Of a stretch of DNA of 55,249 bases, positions 17,852-27,800 are shown piece after piece. Position 1 is the first letter of the stretch. Each line of letters starts with the position of its first letter. The stretch spans positions 1-55,249 of the forward strand of contig CAMLDR010000004.1 of assembly GCA_946478775.1 (NCBI GenBank), written 5' to 3'. Source of the DNA: an uncultured Flavobacteriales bacterium (GTDB lineage: Bacteria; Bacteroidota; Bacteroidia; Flavobacteriales; Crocinitomicaceae). Made by a program: the position numbers and the translations under genes. The notes beneath the pieces are model-generated. The model had not been told where the DNA came from. It did not search any database and saw nothing but the letters and a program-made list of their open reading frames with translations.

Positions 17852-18979
17852 TTAGCGGTGCCATTTGGTAACGTCAAATTCTTCATATACGCTCTCATTC
17901 GCATCGAAGTAAACACGTACAAAGAACGATGTTTTCTTTGCACTAGGAAACTTTTTTCTCATGGTAGTGTCCAGGTAATTTCTGCATCTACCCTTAACTT
18001 TTGATTTACTTAAACCCAGACTTTTTTGTGCATTTTCATAAAAATCATCGCTTAGTGCTATTGAAGCAATTCCAACCCCATTGGTTCTGGTTCTTCCTGC
18101 ACATTGTTCACGTGCAGCCAATACATTTACACCAAATTGTGGCCAGTCTCCAGAAACTAATTTAGACTCTTCCCAATGTTTTTCACCATTTTCTGAATAT
18201 TCTATATCAGATTCCAGGGTAGTGTCTTCACCCAGGAAAACATTTACAGCCCCTCTTTCGTAAGCATCTGAAGCCCTGTTGTATTCTACATATTTTCTTT
18301 TCGCAGCAAACATGGTTTCGCTAGCCCAATTCTCAACTCCGTCGATTGTGTTCTCCAATGGTTCATTCGTTTTTCCCTTAGGGCCTATAATAGAGCGCAT
18401 ATCATCAATGACTTCGTCCAAATCAGTTTTGTGATCTTTTATATCTCCGGGAATAGCTGCACGTTGTATTGTGCTACCAATCAGTTTACTATGTAAAGGG
18501 TTCGATTGTGTCTCTTTCAATTGCATCGCTTTGGCTCCCATTACATCCGCTTCTGCTTCCAAACCGGCATCGTCATTGATATGGGTGGTTCCTTTTAATT
18601 GTTTGGTTGGCCTAACACGACCTTCTTTTTGCTGTACCACGTGCCATGCCTCATGTGGCAAATGCTTTTCCTGCCCGGGCGCAACATGAATGTCCGTTCC
18701 CTGGGCATAAGCATGCGCCTGCAATTCCGCAGGTTTTGAGGAACCGTAATGAACCTTCACATCGTCCAAACTATGCCCGGAAAGATTTTCAACTCCGGAT
18801 TTCAAGTTGTCGGGCAATCCCGTTTTATTTTCTTTTCGCTGCACAGGTTCTGTCGCCTCAGCCAACTGAGGAATACCGTTTTTATAAGCCTGAAGAATAT
18901 TGCCTTCATTGGCCTGATTTTTAGCGTTTACTTCAACTGAAGCCTGTCTGGCTTGTTTGACTTGAGCACGGGTTTTCAT
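17852..18979 (-). CDS. DUF4157 eCIS effector with unrecognised C-terminal domain
   Basis: 375 residues. Residues 21-48 (NQANEGNILQAYKNGIPQLA...EPVQRK) form a leader shared with the 65-aa protein upstream. The DUF4157 domain spans about 55-155 with GLPDNLKSGVENLSGHSLDD, HAYAQGTDIHV and the zincin-type HEAWH (His109-Glu110-His113), plus acidic EAEAD (141-145) as a possible third ligand. DUF4157 marks eCIS cargo and is thought to process or accompany the toxin part. Residues 170-375 match no family I recognise. Asp258 and Glu271-Ser-Lys273 are spaced like a PD-(D/E)xK nuclease core, and CAGR/RCRN cysteines are present. Toxin function is inferred. Confidence 0.82.
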   Translation of the reverse strand: MKTRAQVKQARQASVEVNAKNQANEGNILQAYKNGIPQLAEATEPVQRKENKTGLPDNLKSGVENLSGHSLDDVKVHYGSSKPAELQAHAYAQGTDIHVAPGQEKHLPHEAWHVVQQKEGRVRPTKQLKGTTHINDDAGLEAEADVMGAKAMQLKETQSNPLHSKLIGSTIQRAAIPGDIKDHKTDLDEVIDDMRSIIGPKGKTNEPLENTIDGVENWASETMFAAKRKYVEYNRASDAYERGAVNVFLGEDTTLESDIEYSENGEKHWEESKLVSGDWPQFGVNVLAAREQCAGRTRTNGVGIASIALSDDFYENAQKSLGLSKSKVKGRCRNYLDTTMRKKFPSAKKTSFFVRVYFDANESVYEEFDVTKWHR

Positions 18980-19033
18980 AAGCTTGGAAATTTGTTCTTC
19001 AACTTAATATTAAAATGTCTTTGCGGAATTAGT

Positions 19034-19231
19034 TTAGACCACTTCTTCATCTTCTTCTGCCAACTGTGCAGTCTCGAATTTGCCCTGGACAGGTTCTTCT
19101 TCCGCTGCCAATTGAGCAGTTCCCTTTTTGTAAGCCTGGAGAATGGAGCCCTCATTCCCTTGTTTGTTTGCTTTTGCCTGAACAGGATTGCTTTGTTTTC
19201 CTGCGGCCTGATTCGTTTTGCCTGTTTTCAT
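19034..19231 (-). CDS. 65-aa protein sharing the effector's N-terminal leader
   Basis: 65 residues, soluble, Lys/Gln/Ala/Glu-rich. Residues 22-51 read NKQGNEGSILQAYKKGTAQL followed by AAEEEPVQGK, matching residues 21-49 of the DUF4157 effector almost position for position. No DUF4157 domain or toxin follows. A second TAQLAEE motif stands near the C-terminus and the last six residues are mostly acidic. It lies between the tape measure and effector genes. It could be a free loading or lumen-filling peptide, an accessory cargo, or a truncated effector. The reading frame is intact and codon use resembles its neighbours. Confidence 0.7.
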   Translation of the reverse strand: MKTGKTNQAAGKQSNPVQAKANKQGNEGSILQAYKKGTAQLAAEEEPVQGKFETAQLAEEDEEVV

Positions 19232-19261
19232 ATGTTTCTTTTTTAATGTTTATTTCGAATG

Positions 19262-19293
19262 TTCAAATGTTCAAATGTTCAAATGTTCAAATT
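19262..19293. repeat. 8-bp tandem repeat (TTCAAATG)x4 upstream of the cargo genes
   Basis: Three exact TTCAAATG units and a fourth ending in T fill 19262-19293, in the 72-bp gap between the tape-measure stop and the start of the 65-aa gene. The final TTCAAATTGAA can pair with itself. Slippage here would alter spacing in the mRNA leader of the cargo genes but not a reading frame. Confidence 0.8.
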
Positions 19294-19303
19294 GAACCTT
19301 TTC

Positions 19304-22201
19304 CTATCTCCATTTCACTTGTACTGCCTTTTTCATCCAACTGAATTTAATTGTTCGGAAATTCCACGGCACATGGTCCAGTAGCATATCGTAAGCCTTG
19401 GATTCGACTGTCAGTAAATGAGTTTCTTCCTGCTCCTCCAATCTTCCTTCCCTGCGCAAGAACCCTTCCTGCAAACCTTCAACAGTTGTATGCGTTAATC
19501 GTCCCCAATTCTGCAGAACACCTTCCAGCATTCCATCCACGGTCTTTTTATCATCCTCATTCAAAACCGATTTTCGTGGAATAGGGATTCCGGTTTTGAA
19601 ATTGGTCAGGATCTTATTCAGTTGCAGCGCATATTCCGGGAATTCTCCGTCCCCGCTTACCGCATATTGCGTGAGGAAAATGGCTTTGATTTGAGCTTCC
19701 CGATCTTTAAATTTTCCGTTTTCAGTTAGTTCCATCATCGTGAAAAGCCTTGGTAGAAAAGGGGAGAGAAGAACCAGGCCGGCATTGTCTATAAACTGGA
19801 CCTGTTTGCTTTCCGTATCTTCCGAATGGATTTCTTCCGGCAGTTCTTCTACCGGTTCATCGTCTTTTTCCGGAACTGTAAGACCCACCTCTTTTTCAAG
19901 GACTGATTTCAACTGTTTCAATAGCATTTCCTGGTCATTCGGGCTAATGAATTCATTTAAGAACTGCATTTTTTGCCCACGGCTTAAACTCTTTTGCACC
20001 AGGTTCCACAGTTCAACCATCAATTCTTTTTGACTGCGGTGAGCTGCATTTTTTGAAAACCGGAAAATGCTTTGAAGCAAGACCTGATTATTGATTTGGA
20101 TATTCCATTTGCGCTGAATGAAGTCCACCATGCGCTTGGTAGCATCCAAAATCGGTGAGAGAAACTGCATCCACTCCAAATCTTGTGAAATAGCATGGAT
20201 CATCGGCATATTTTGGGCGTTTTCAGTGAAATAGTGAACCAATAATTTCCTGTTTTCCGCTTGCTTCTTCGAATCGAATTTGTCCGGGACTTTTCCGGAA
20301 GGCTTCTTCGGATCGATCTTCAACCGAATGGAAAACAGGATTTTAAACAGGTTAAAAGGTAAGGAAAAATTGGAGTTTTTGAAATCCTGGCAGAAATAAT
20401 GCACCAATTGTGTCAATGTCAGGTTGTAACGGGCACTTGTTCGTTCTAAAATGCGCTTAACAATGTGTTCCTGATTGAAAACCTGGTTTTTGACATCTTC
20501 CAGTACATCAAACAGGAAGCTCCACTTTAACCGTTGAATGGACCCGATAGCGCGGCCTTCTATTTTTGCAGTGTTTCCGGAATGATGCAAAACATACATA
20601 AACGAAGACAATTCATTGGCTTTGGAAGGCAAGACAATAGCCAGCAGGCGGTGCCGGGCAGATTCTCCCAAACGGTCAAGCAGCAATTCGCGGAAAATAG
20701 AAGAACTTAATCTGGCTTTCAATTCCTGCAGCTGGTCTTTGGTTAGTTTGGTTTGCTCTTCCAGTAATTGAAGCTGGAAACTGACCGAATCAAACGTTTT
20801 GGTCTGCTCCGATTTGGGTTTCCCCTGAACCAATTCCTGGTAAAGTTGTTGGATAATCTCACGCAGTCCGAAATGGGTTTTCCAGGTGCTGATTTCTCTG
20901 TAAGCAAAGGTGACGATTTGCCAAACCTCGGTATTATAGCGGGCAGAAAGTCTTTTGAATACTTGCCAAACGAGGTACTCGCGATTGATCGCCGCGCTTT
21001 TCGATAAAGCCAGTAAGGGAAGGATCACCTGCCATTTGAACAATAAAAAGTCTCCGCTTGCTTTTCCCTGGAGTGCACCGCTTTGATTTTGTTTATTTAA
21101 ATGCTTCGCATATTCGATCACAAACGGGGCGTCGGAAGGAACGAGTAAACGCACCAGGTCAAAAATTTCCGTTTCGCGCAGGGTTTTAATGATGGGAATC
21201 ACATTTTTTTCGTTTTCCAGCAGCAGGCGCAATCGGTCCAAATCATCTTCGGGAAGTTTGAACTGCTCTTTGGAAGCTTTCACTTCTCTTAAGATATGAG
21301 GCCATTCTTCGGGTTTCTGAACGCGAAGCGCTCTAAATGCTGTTTTTTCTTCCTGTTTCAGTTCCTGTAAAATAAGCTGCAATCCGGAAGGAACCGTACT
21401 TCCGAAATCCTTTTCAAGGAGAAAAGTTAAGGTTTTCAGTAACTCACCATAAACCAGGTTGTTGTGCGAAGCCAGTTTTCCAATCGTTTCACGCACAAAT
21501 AACTTTTTATTAAAGGTTGCACTTTGATTGCTCAATAAGTAGGCATAAACGACTTTCCAAATAACGACCCTGCGTTCTTCTTCACGGATAGGAACGTTTG
21601 GTGTTTCCGCATATTTGATGCGTAAAAATGAAATGTATGATCGGATAAATGAAAACTCTTCCGGTGCAATGATTTTTACCGTTTCGAACAAAGCGGCATC
21701 TTCAAATTGATAGATCATGCGGTGCTGCATACCGGTATAATGCCCGTAAGACCTCAGGAAAGAGACCAATTCTTTTGCCCGGGTTTTAAGGACCTGCTGA
21801 AACAATCCGGTCATGTCACTGAAACGTTTTGCGAGGTTCCAGCTCAGTGTTCCATGGAGCAGAAATTGCTTCAGAGCTTCCAATTGGTACTCGGCCTCAT
21901 CCAGCCGTTTGTCTTCTTTTTTGGCAGGATAAAGAATTTCCTTCACCAAACTTTCTTCCAGCTTTTCTTCCAAAATCCGCTCAAAATCGGTTTCAAAATC
22001 TTCTTCTGAGATACTTCCCAGGTCAATGTCCAGTTTGGAAATCTCAATTTCGAATCCATATTGGTCACAGCGCATCAATACACGATCAGCCACAGCCGTA
22101 ATATGCTTTTCAGCAAAAAGCTCAAAATCCCGGTACCAATTCTGAACAAACCCTTCATTATTGGCCGAGACATGCAATGCTATGGATGAAATACTGTTCA
22201 T
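19304..22201 (-). CDS. eCIS tape-measure protein (CIS_TMP family)
   Basis: 965 residues. The N-terminus has the family signature of a conserved ISKLDIDLGSISEEDFETDF block preceded by SIALHVSAN and WYRDFELFAE. The rest is almost all helical, with repeated modules around RLKWSFLFDV, LVHYFCQDF and W-rich helices, and a PEDDEPVEELPEEI-type acidic linker near 800. The extreme C-terminus (VPWNFRTIKFSWM) resembles other family members. The protein sets tube length (Afp14 role). It overlaps the upstream gene by 4 bases. At 965 residues it is longer than Afp14, so the particle may be longer; that is inference. Confidence 0.85.
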   Translation of the reverse strand: MNSISSIALHVSANNEGFVQNWYRDFELFAEKHITAVADRVLMRCDQYGFEIEISKLDIDLGSISEEDFETDFERILEEKLEESLVKEILYPAKKEDKRLDEAEYQLEALKQFLLHGTLSWNLAKRFSDMTGLFQQVLKTRAKELVSFLRSYGHYTGMQHRMIYQFEDAALFETVKIIAPEEFSFIRSYISFLRIKYAETPNVPIREEERRVVIWKVVYAYLLSNQSATFNKKLFVRETIGKLASHNNLVYGELLKTLTFLLEKDFGSTVPSGLQLILQELKQEEKTAFRALRVQKPEEWPHILREVKASKEQFKLPEDDLDRLRLLLENEKNVIPIIKTLRETEIFDLVRLLVPSDAPFVIEYAKHLNKQNQSGALQGKASGDFLLFKWQVILPLLALSKSAAINREYLVWQVFKRLSARYNTEVWQIVTFAYREISTWKTHFGLREIIQQLYQELVQGKPKSEQTKTFDSVSFQLQLLEEQTKLTKDQLQELKARLSSSIFRELLLDRLGESARHRLLAIVLPSKANELSSFMYVLHHSGNTAKIEGRAIGSIQRLKWSFLFDVLEDVKNQVFNQEHIVKRILERTSARYNLTLTQLVHYFCQDFKNSNFSLPFNLFKILFSIRLKIDPKKPSGKVPDKFDSKKQAENRKLLVHYFTENAQNMPMIHAISQDLEWMQFLSPILDATKRMVDFIQRKWNIQINNQVLLQSIFRFSKNAAHRSQKELMVELWNLVQKSLSRGQKMQFLNEFISPNDQEMLLKQLKSVLEKEVGLTVPEKDDEPVEELPEEIHSEDTESKQVQFIDNAGLVLLSPFLPRLFTMMELTENGKFKDREAQIKAIFLTQYAVSGDGEFPEYALQLNKILTNFKTGIPIPRKSVLNEDDKKTVDGMLEGVLQNWGRLTHTTVEGLQEGFLRREGRLEEQEETHLLTVESKAYDMLLDHVPWNFRTIKFSWMKKAVQVKWR

Positions 22202-24096
22202 TGAATAGGGGTTAAGAACCGTTTGCTGACGCTGAAAAATGCAAGGATCGATTCCGAAAAATGGATCGTTTTTTTCGTGTTTCTCGTTGCCAAAGCTTCA
22301 CGCCATTTGTGATAAATTTGTTCGAAATCATAAATATGGTCGGGCTGAACGCGGTATAATTGAATGCTTAAATGGGCAGGAAGCCGTTCTCTTAATAATT
22401 GTTCGAGGCGTTGGTGCATTGCTTTGTTCTCAAAACGGCTGGAAGCAACAATAGACAGCGTATTTCCTTCGGAACTTTCGTGTTTATGCGGATAAGTTCT
22501 TTGCAGCAAGCGGTGTTCTACCAGGTAAAACAAATGCCTTTCCGGGTTCAAAAAGCGCATAAAAGACCAAAAACGATTCGCAGAACGGATCAACTGGTCG
22601 CGGGTTCTGTAGGAACCGAGGATCATCCAGTCTTCTTTTCCCGGATAGCGGAACACCAAAATCCAGCGGCCGTTCTCACTTAATTGGATCATGCGGTAGT
22701 TGCCGGCATTCGCACCCACTTCCAGGAAGCTTTCGAAGAGGGCATTTCTTCGGATCAAACTGATTTCTGACTGCAGGGAAGCGAAATATTCTTCTTTCCA
22801 ATCCATTTCATGGGTGGGAATATTTTGCGGTGTTTCATTAAAGATCGGGTCATAGAAGACGCCGGAGATAGGAGCGATGTCCAGGTAAACTTCATATTGT
22901 TCGAAGAAAACGGAATCGGAAAGAAGGTCCAGGTCGTGCTTTTTGAGCAGGTCGCGAACCGGGATTTCAGATTCTATTTTGTCTCCATGAAGCAGTGAAA
23001 ACAATTCCTTGAAAACAATATTGCTTTCCGTTGGTTTCAATTTGTTGAACGACCGGAACCGGTTTCGATTCAATTCGGGTAGTTCTTCCGTGAGTGAAGT
23101 CCGGTAATTGATCTTTGACTTCGGAGGTTGAAAATCGTGAAAGAATTGGGCCGTGTCTTCTCCATACAAGGTGTCCAAAATGTCAATGAACCCGGATTTC
23201 TTGTTTTGGAGCGAAGCCGCAGTTTGCAATTGATTGTTCTTACTGAATTTTGCCCGGTCAACTACTTTTGCCACATCCGGAATGGAGATCAGTGAAACTG
23301 TTCCCGGCGGCGGCGTATCTTTGAAACTGATCAATTGCGGTGTGTTCTGGATTTGTTCAGTGACGTCTGCCATCATGAAATCCATCATAAGCAGATAACC
23401 TTTCAGCTGCAGGACATGCGCTTTGCTGCTCTCAGTTGCTCCCTGTGGCAACCCCCGATGACCAATCCCGTAAACATCCGGAAAGTCCAGCTGGAATGAA
23501 TGGTAATCGTGAATTTTGATCGGGTCCTCCGAATGGGCCAAATCGTACATTTGTTCCACCTGGGGTGCATCTTCTTCTCGTTTTTTGCGTTTTCCTGCAG
23601 ATTTGGTGAGGATTTGAATGTTCTCCCAGCGCAGATCTTCACACAGGTTCCTGTTTTGATGGTAAAGTACAAAAAGGGCTTCTTTTACATTGTCTTCCGT
23701 AATCGCAGGATTTTTGAGTGAAACAGAAGCACGGATGTGGTAGTACCCGTTCGCAAAATCTACTGAACAGCTTTCCAGGTTTTGAATATTGTCGAGGAAT
23801 AATTGTTCGTAATCTTCAGGAGTAACGATGGATTGAGCAAAAATAGTCTCGGCCGGCAGAATTCCTTTGCTCGCATACTCACTGCTGTTCGGTCCCAGGA
23901 ATGATCGGAAAGGAAGTTCCAGTTTGTACTGCAGTTCGAAAAGTGCATAGTTCATATTGTCCGAGATGGTCACGCCCGGGTCATGTATATTGAAATCAGT
24001 CCACACATCACCGCTAAGTTCCTGCAGGCGCTCCAGTGTTTTTTCCTGCAGTTCCTGGTAAAAATTGTCCGTACGTTCTCTTTTTCTGATAAACAT
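22198..24096 (-). CDS. Second eCIS baseplate wedge protein (Afp12-like)
   Basis: 632 residues, soluble. The N-terminal portion contains LQELSGDVWTDFNIHDPGVT and ALFELQYKL, the signature that begins baseplate-J/gp47-type wedge proteins, followed by VTPEDYEQLFLDNI, which also belongs to that fold. The remainder is mixed and not recognised. In Afp and AlgoCIS two large wedge proteins (Afp11 and Afp12) form a heteromeric baseplate unit. The position two genes below the 1110-residue protein fits the Afp12 role. Start at 24096 is 4 bases below the preceding gene's stop. Family assignment of the C-terminal part is uncertain. Confidence 0.7.
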   Translation of the reverse strand: MFIRKRERTDNFYQELQEKTLERLQELSGDVWTDFNIHDPGVTISDNMNYALFELQYKLELPFRSFLGPNSSEYASKGILPAETIFAQSIVTPEDYEQLFLDNIQNLESCSVDFANGYYHIRASVSLKNPAITEDNVKEALFVLYHQNRNLCEDLRWENIQILTKSAGKRKKREEDAPQVEQMYDLAHSEDPIKIHDYHSFQLDFPDVYGIGHRGLPQGATESSKAHVLQLKGYLLMMDFMMADVTEQIQNTPQLISFKDTPPPGTVSLISIPDVAKVVDRAKFSKNNQLQTAASLQNKKSGFIDILDTLYGEDTAQFFHDFQPPKSKINYRTSLTEELPELNRNRFRSFNKLKPTESNIVFKELFSLLHGDKIESEIPVRDLLKKHDLDLLSDSVFFEQYEVYLDIAPISGVFYDPIFNETPQNIPTHEMDWKEEYFASLQSEISLIRRNALFESFLEVGANAGNYRMIQLSENGRWILVFRYPGKEDWMILGSYRTRDQLIRSANRFWSFMRFLNPERHLFYLVEHRLLQRTYPHKHESSEGNTLSIVASSRFENKAMHQRLEQLLRERLPAHLSIQLYRVQPDHIYDFEQIYHKWREALATRNTKKTIHFSESILAFFSVSKRFLTPIQ

Positions 24097-24099
24097 AGC

Positions 24100-24831
24100 C
24101 TACGCGTTTTCCAATAATGGATTGTCCCAAAGGGAAGTGATTGAACCCTGGATCAAAATGTCATTTCCAAGCATGAACCGTGTTCTCACCTGTAATTTGC
24201 AAGCTCGGTCGTTTTTGGATTTGACCCAGCGGATCAGTAATTTATTTCCAAAGACTCCAAAATGAGACCGGACTTTTCGAATGCGGGGTTTTGCCCCGAA
24301 ACAATGGGTAGCATGAGCAATCAGGACCGCATGTTTTCCTGTATGGCGTTTTCCCATCACACAAACCACTTCTAAAGCATGAATTCCTTCCAGGTAATCA
24401 GTCAGATCCTGCCATTTTCCATTGGCTGTGATTTTTTTAGTAACGATCCTTCCCGAACGCTGTTCCAAATGAATGGTTCCTTTGATGTGGATGTCCGAGC
24501 CTTCTTTTCCCAGTTCAATGTCGCCGTTTTGCTTCAAAAGGATCAATTGTCCTTTCCCGGCATCGTTTACATGGCTTATTTTGAGGTCATTGTTCAATAC
24601 GTCAAATTCCCATCTTCCACCAATATCATCGGTCATGTTTTGAAGAAAGGTCATGACTGTTCCTTCCTGTTCGGAGATGGGGGCTAATTTAATTCCGGAT
24701 TGGGCATCTTTGGAAAAACCGTCATCCAGTATATTGACTGTTGAATCGATTAAATTCTTAAAATCATCAGCAGTTGGACGCTGTCCTTTACTAAAGCCCT
24801 CAATCAATGTGTTTCTGTTTCTGATAGCCAT
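24100..24831 (-). CDS. Tail-fibre/adhesin-like eCIS baseplate-associated protein
   Basis: 243 residues. The N-terminus (GFSKGQRPTADDFKNLIDST, then LDDGFSK) matches the attachment segment seen at the start of many phage-like tail-fibre proteins. The middle has beta-strand character with DIELGKEGSDIHIKGTIHLE repeats. The C-terminal half (about 110-243) is mixed with VRTRFMLGNDILIQGSITSL near the end. No enzymatic motif was seen. By gene order it takes the place near Afp12/13. It is much smaller than Afp13 fibres, so it may be a short fibre or a baseplate extension. Role inferred. Confidence 0.6.
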   Translation of the reverse strand: MAIRNRNTLIEGFSKGQRPTADDFKNLIDSTVNILDDGFSKDAQSGIKLAPISEQEGTVMTFLQNMTDDIGGRWEFDVLNNDLKISHVNDAGKGQLILLKQNGDIELGKEGSDIHIKGTIHLEQRSGRIVTKKITANGKWQDLTDYLEGIHALEVVCVMGKRHTGKHAVLIAHATHCFGAKPRIRKVRSHFGVFGNKLLIRWVKSKNDRACKLQVRTRFMLGNDILIQGSITSLWDNPLLENA

Positions 24832-24843
24832 GATTCTCTTGTT

Positions 24844-27800
24844 TTAAAGGATAAATGTTTTTCCGATTTCCATATCCCCTAAGCCGTATGGGTAAACAGA
24901 ATGGTCTTTGTCCTCTACTTGTATAATGTGTGTTTCTGCAGGAACGAATAGTTTGTAAGGTTGATTGGGGATCATGATCTCTTCTTCATCCTCCAGTTTG
25001 TACAAATGGTAGAAGTTCCTTTTTCCCGCATCGGTTTTATCCTGCGACACGCGAATAATTGCAAAATAGTCTATGGAGGACACGAAATCGACCTCTTTGA
25101 TGGCGTTGTAGATTCGAGATACGTTGATTCCTTCCCCAAATTTCGGAAGGGTGTTCTTTGCCTGCCACGGAGCGATGAAATTGTCGCATATTTCCTGGAT
25201 GGCTTCCAGGGAAACAGCCTGGTTTTGGTCAACCAAACGGATCACGCATTTCACCTGCAGTTCTTCATAAACCGGATTGATTACATCTACCAGGACATTT
25301 TTTGAGGCACGCGCACTTAAATAATCTTCAATTCTTGAAAGTAATCCGGAAGGAACCATCGGTTTTGAATTGTCAATGGTCTTCAGTTTATTCTGTGGAA
25401 CCACCACCACCGTTACCACACCTTCCTTGCTGTTTTTCAGGTTGGTATTCGGCAGGCAAAGCACTTTACCGATGTCGGAGAATTCCTGTAGTGTCAGTAA
25501 TTCGAAATCCCTTGCCGTTACGGCTCTTCCGCGGTGTGTAACGTATTCTGAAACACGTGCCTGCATACTTTTTATGTCTTCTGATTCTTGTCCTGCATAA
25601 AAAGAAGTAATCTGCTCAATACTTGTAATTCCGGGTAGTTTTTTCTCCGGTTCCAACTTGCCATTCGAGTTTTTGAATGATTGCATTTTTTCAGCAGAAG
25701 CATCGTCTGTTTCCAGGACTACTAACCCGGCATTGTTGTGAACAGCTCGTATTTCCGGAACGAAAGCATGGTTTTTGACAAAACCGGTCCGAATCCATAA
25801 AATGCCGTCTTTGTCGTACAGGTTTGGAGGGATGTGCAATGGAAAATTGTATACTAAGTTCCCGCTGATAGTCATTTGTTTGGTATCGTCTTTTAAGATA
25901 AAACCACGTGGGATTTCTTCCCAGTAATAGCCGTCTCCCCAGTACATGACAATTTTTGGAATATCGTCCACAGTCATTTCATTGCTGATCGCTTCAAATA
26001 CCAGGAAGGTTGAAAAAACTTCTCCGCCTTTTACATCTTTGAATCCCATGAGAATACTGGCATCTGTTTCCTGTGAGAACACAAAGGGAATCCCGGTATT
26101 GGTGCTGGAGTCCAGGGATGAAACGACCCCGAACGGATGCAATTGGTCCACAATCACGTTGCTGTTGCGTGTATTCTTTCGCAAATCAATAATGTCTTCC
26201 GACTTGTAATTCAATGTCATATTTTCCACATGCGGAGCAATAGGAGGAAGAAGAACCGGAAGTCGTTTCTTTTTCCACTTTTTCATCATCATGCGTTCGG
26301 TAAACAGGTCGCGGTATTCCTGGTTTCCAAATCCCATATCCGGACTTTCCAGGGTTAATTTGACAAAACCTGTTCGTGTCTTGATGGTATACTTGTACTG
26401 ATCTTCGGAAAGTTCAAAAGGAACCATTTTCTTAATAGAGATTTTTTTAAATCCGCTTTCATCAGCCACTGCTTTGTCGAGTTTTGCAGCTGCCGGGTCA
26501 TCCGTTTCAGCATCCCGGAATAAGGAGAACTGGCTTTTCCAGGTAGTTGGGAACCAGCTGTTGTCACTCAGATAACGGGTCTGAATCTTGAAACTGTTAT
26601 TGTCAATATCACCGGGATAAGCGGCATAATGACCTTTCAATCCTTTCGGATGCAATGGAAGCTGGTTCCATTTGATGCAAACATCGATACTGCTGGTATT
26701 TTTAATCGCCATCTCGTAATTCCCGATAGCCATCCAGGTTCCGGCAGAAGTATTGATCCCGAATGGCGGGAATGACTTGGTATTATCAATTTTCCCCAGT
26801 TCGTTGTAAACCTGCAGATCGTTGATTCCTTCTACTTTCGTGCGGATCAGAATGCGCTGGATCGTTAATTTATGGATCCAGGAGTAGGGATACAACCAGG
26901 CGTCAAAATTCAGCCGGATTTGAATGGCCGGGAATTCTGATTTGAAATGATGTACTTCTTCCGTACAGCCCACCGTTGAGGGGAAGTCTTCAGGCAACAG
27001 GAGTTTGAGGATCAATCGGTTTCGGGTAGTGTCTTTTTTTACTTCAAACACCGTGACGTTTGTCCAGCCTGTTGGTGTACTAACTGTCAGATAGAAAAGG
27101 TTATTGAATATGTTTGCACGAATCGTTTGTCGTACCCCAATGACCCGGGATAATTCCCTTCTGTCTAATTTCAGGTTTTTCAGTTCTTGGCGTGTAAATT
27201 TCAGTTTATCGCCTTTCAGGTGACTTAACTTGAGCTTTGACAGTTGGTGTTTGATTGCTTTGAGTTGTGCCTTAACTTTAGGATCATCTGAACGGAGTTT
27301 CTCCAGTTGCTGTTTCTCGTATTTCAGACGCTCCACTTTCTGCTTCAATAATTCGAGTTTAACCAACTTTGGTTCAATGGATTGAAGGGCTTTGAGCCAT
27401 TCCTTGTTTTCTGCTTCGAAGTAAATATTCACGACCCGTTTTCCTTCACGCAAGAGCAGGGAAGGTGCGGAAATGCGAATTCCAACCGCACGTGTTTCCT
27501 TTGAAAACTCGTTGTCGAAGATGAGTTTGCGTTCCTGATTGGGTTTGTCGTGCAGCAGGTCACGTGTCTTAATGGCTGTTACAAAGTTCAGGTTTGCGGC
27601 AGGGTAGTGGTATGGATTCCGTTCAAAGCAAACCGTATAGGCACTGATCGCCGAAATGTCCTGAACCACTACTTCGTTTTCCAGGCGGTAGGTCAACACC
27701 TGCTGATCTGCATTTTTCCGGTTGAATCCGGTGTTTTTTTCAATGGTGATGGTTCCGGGAGTTGCTTTGTCAAAAGCCAGCCAAACACGGTCTCCTTTTA

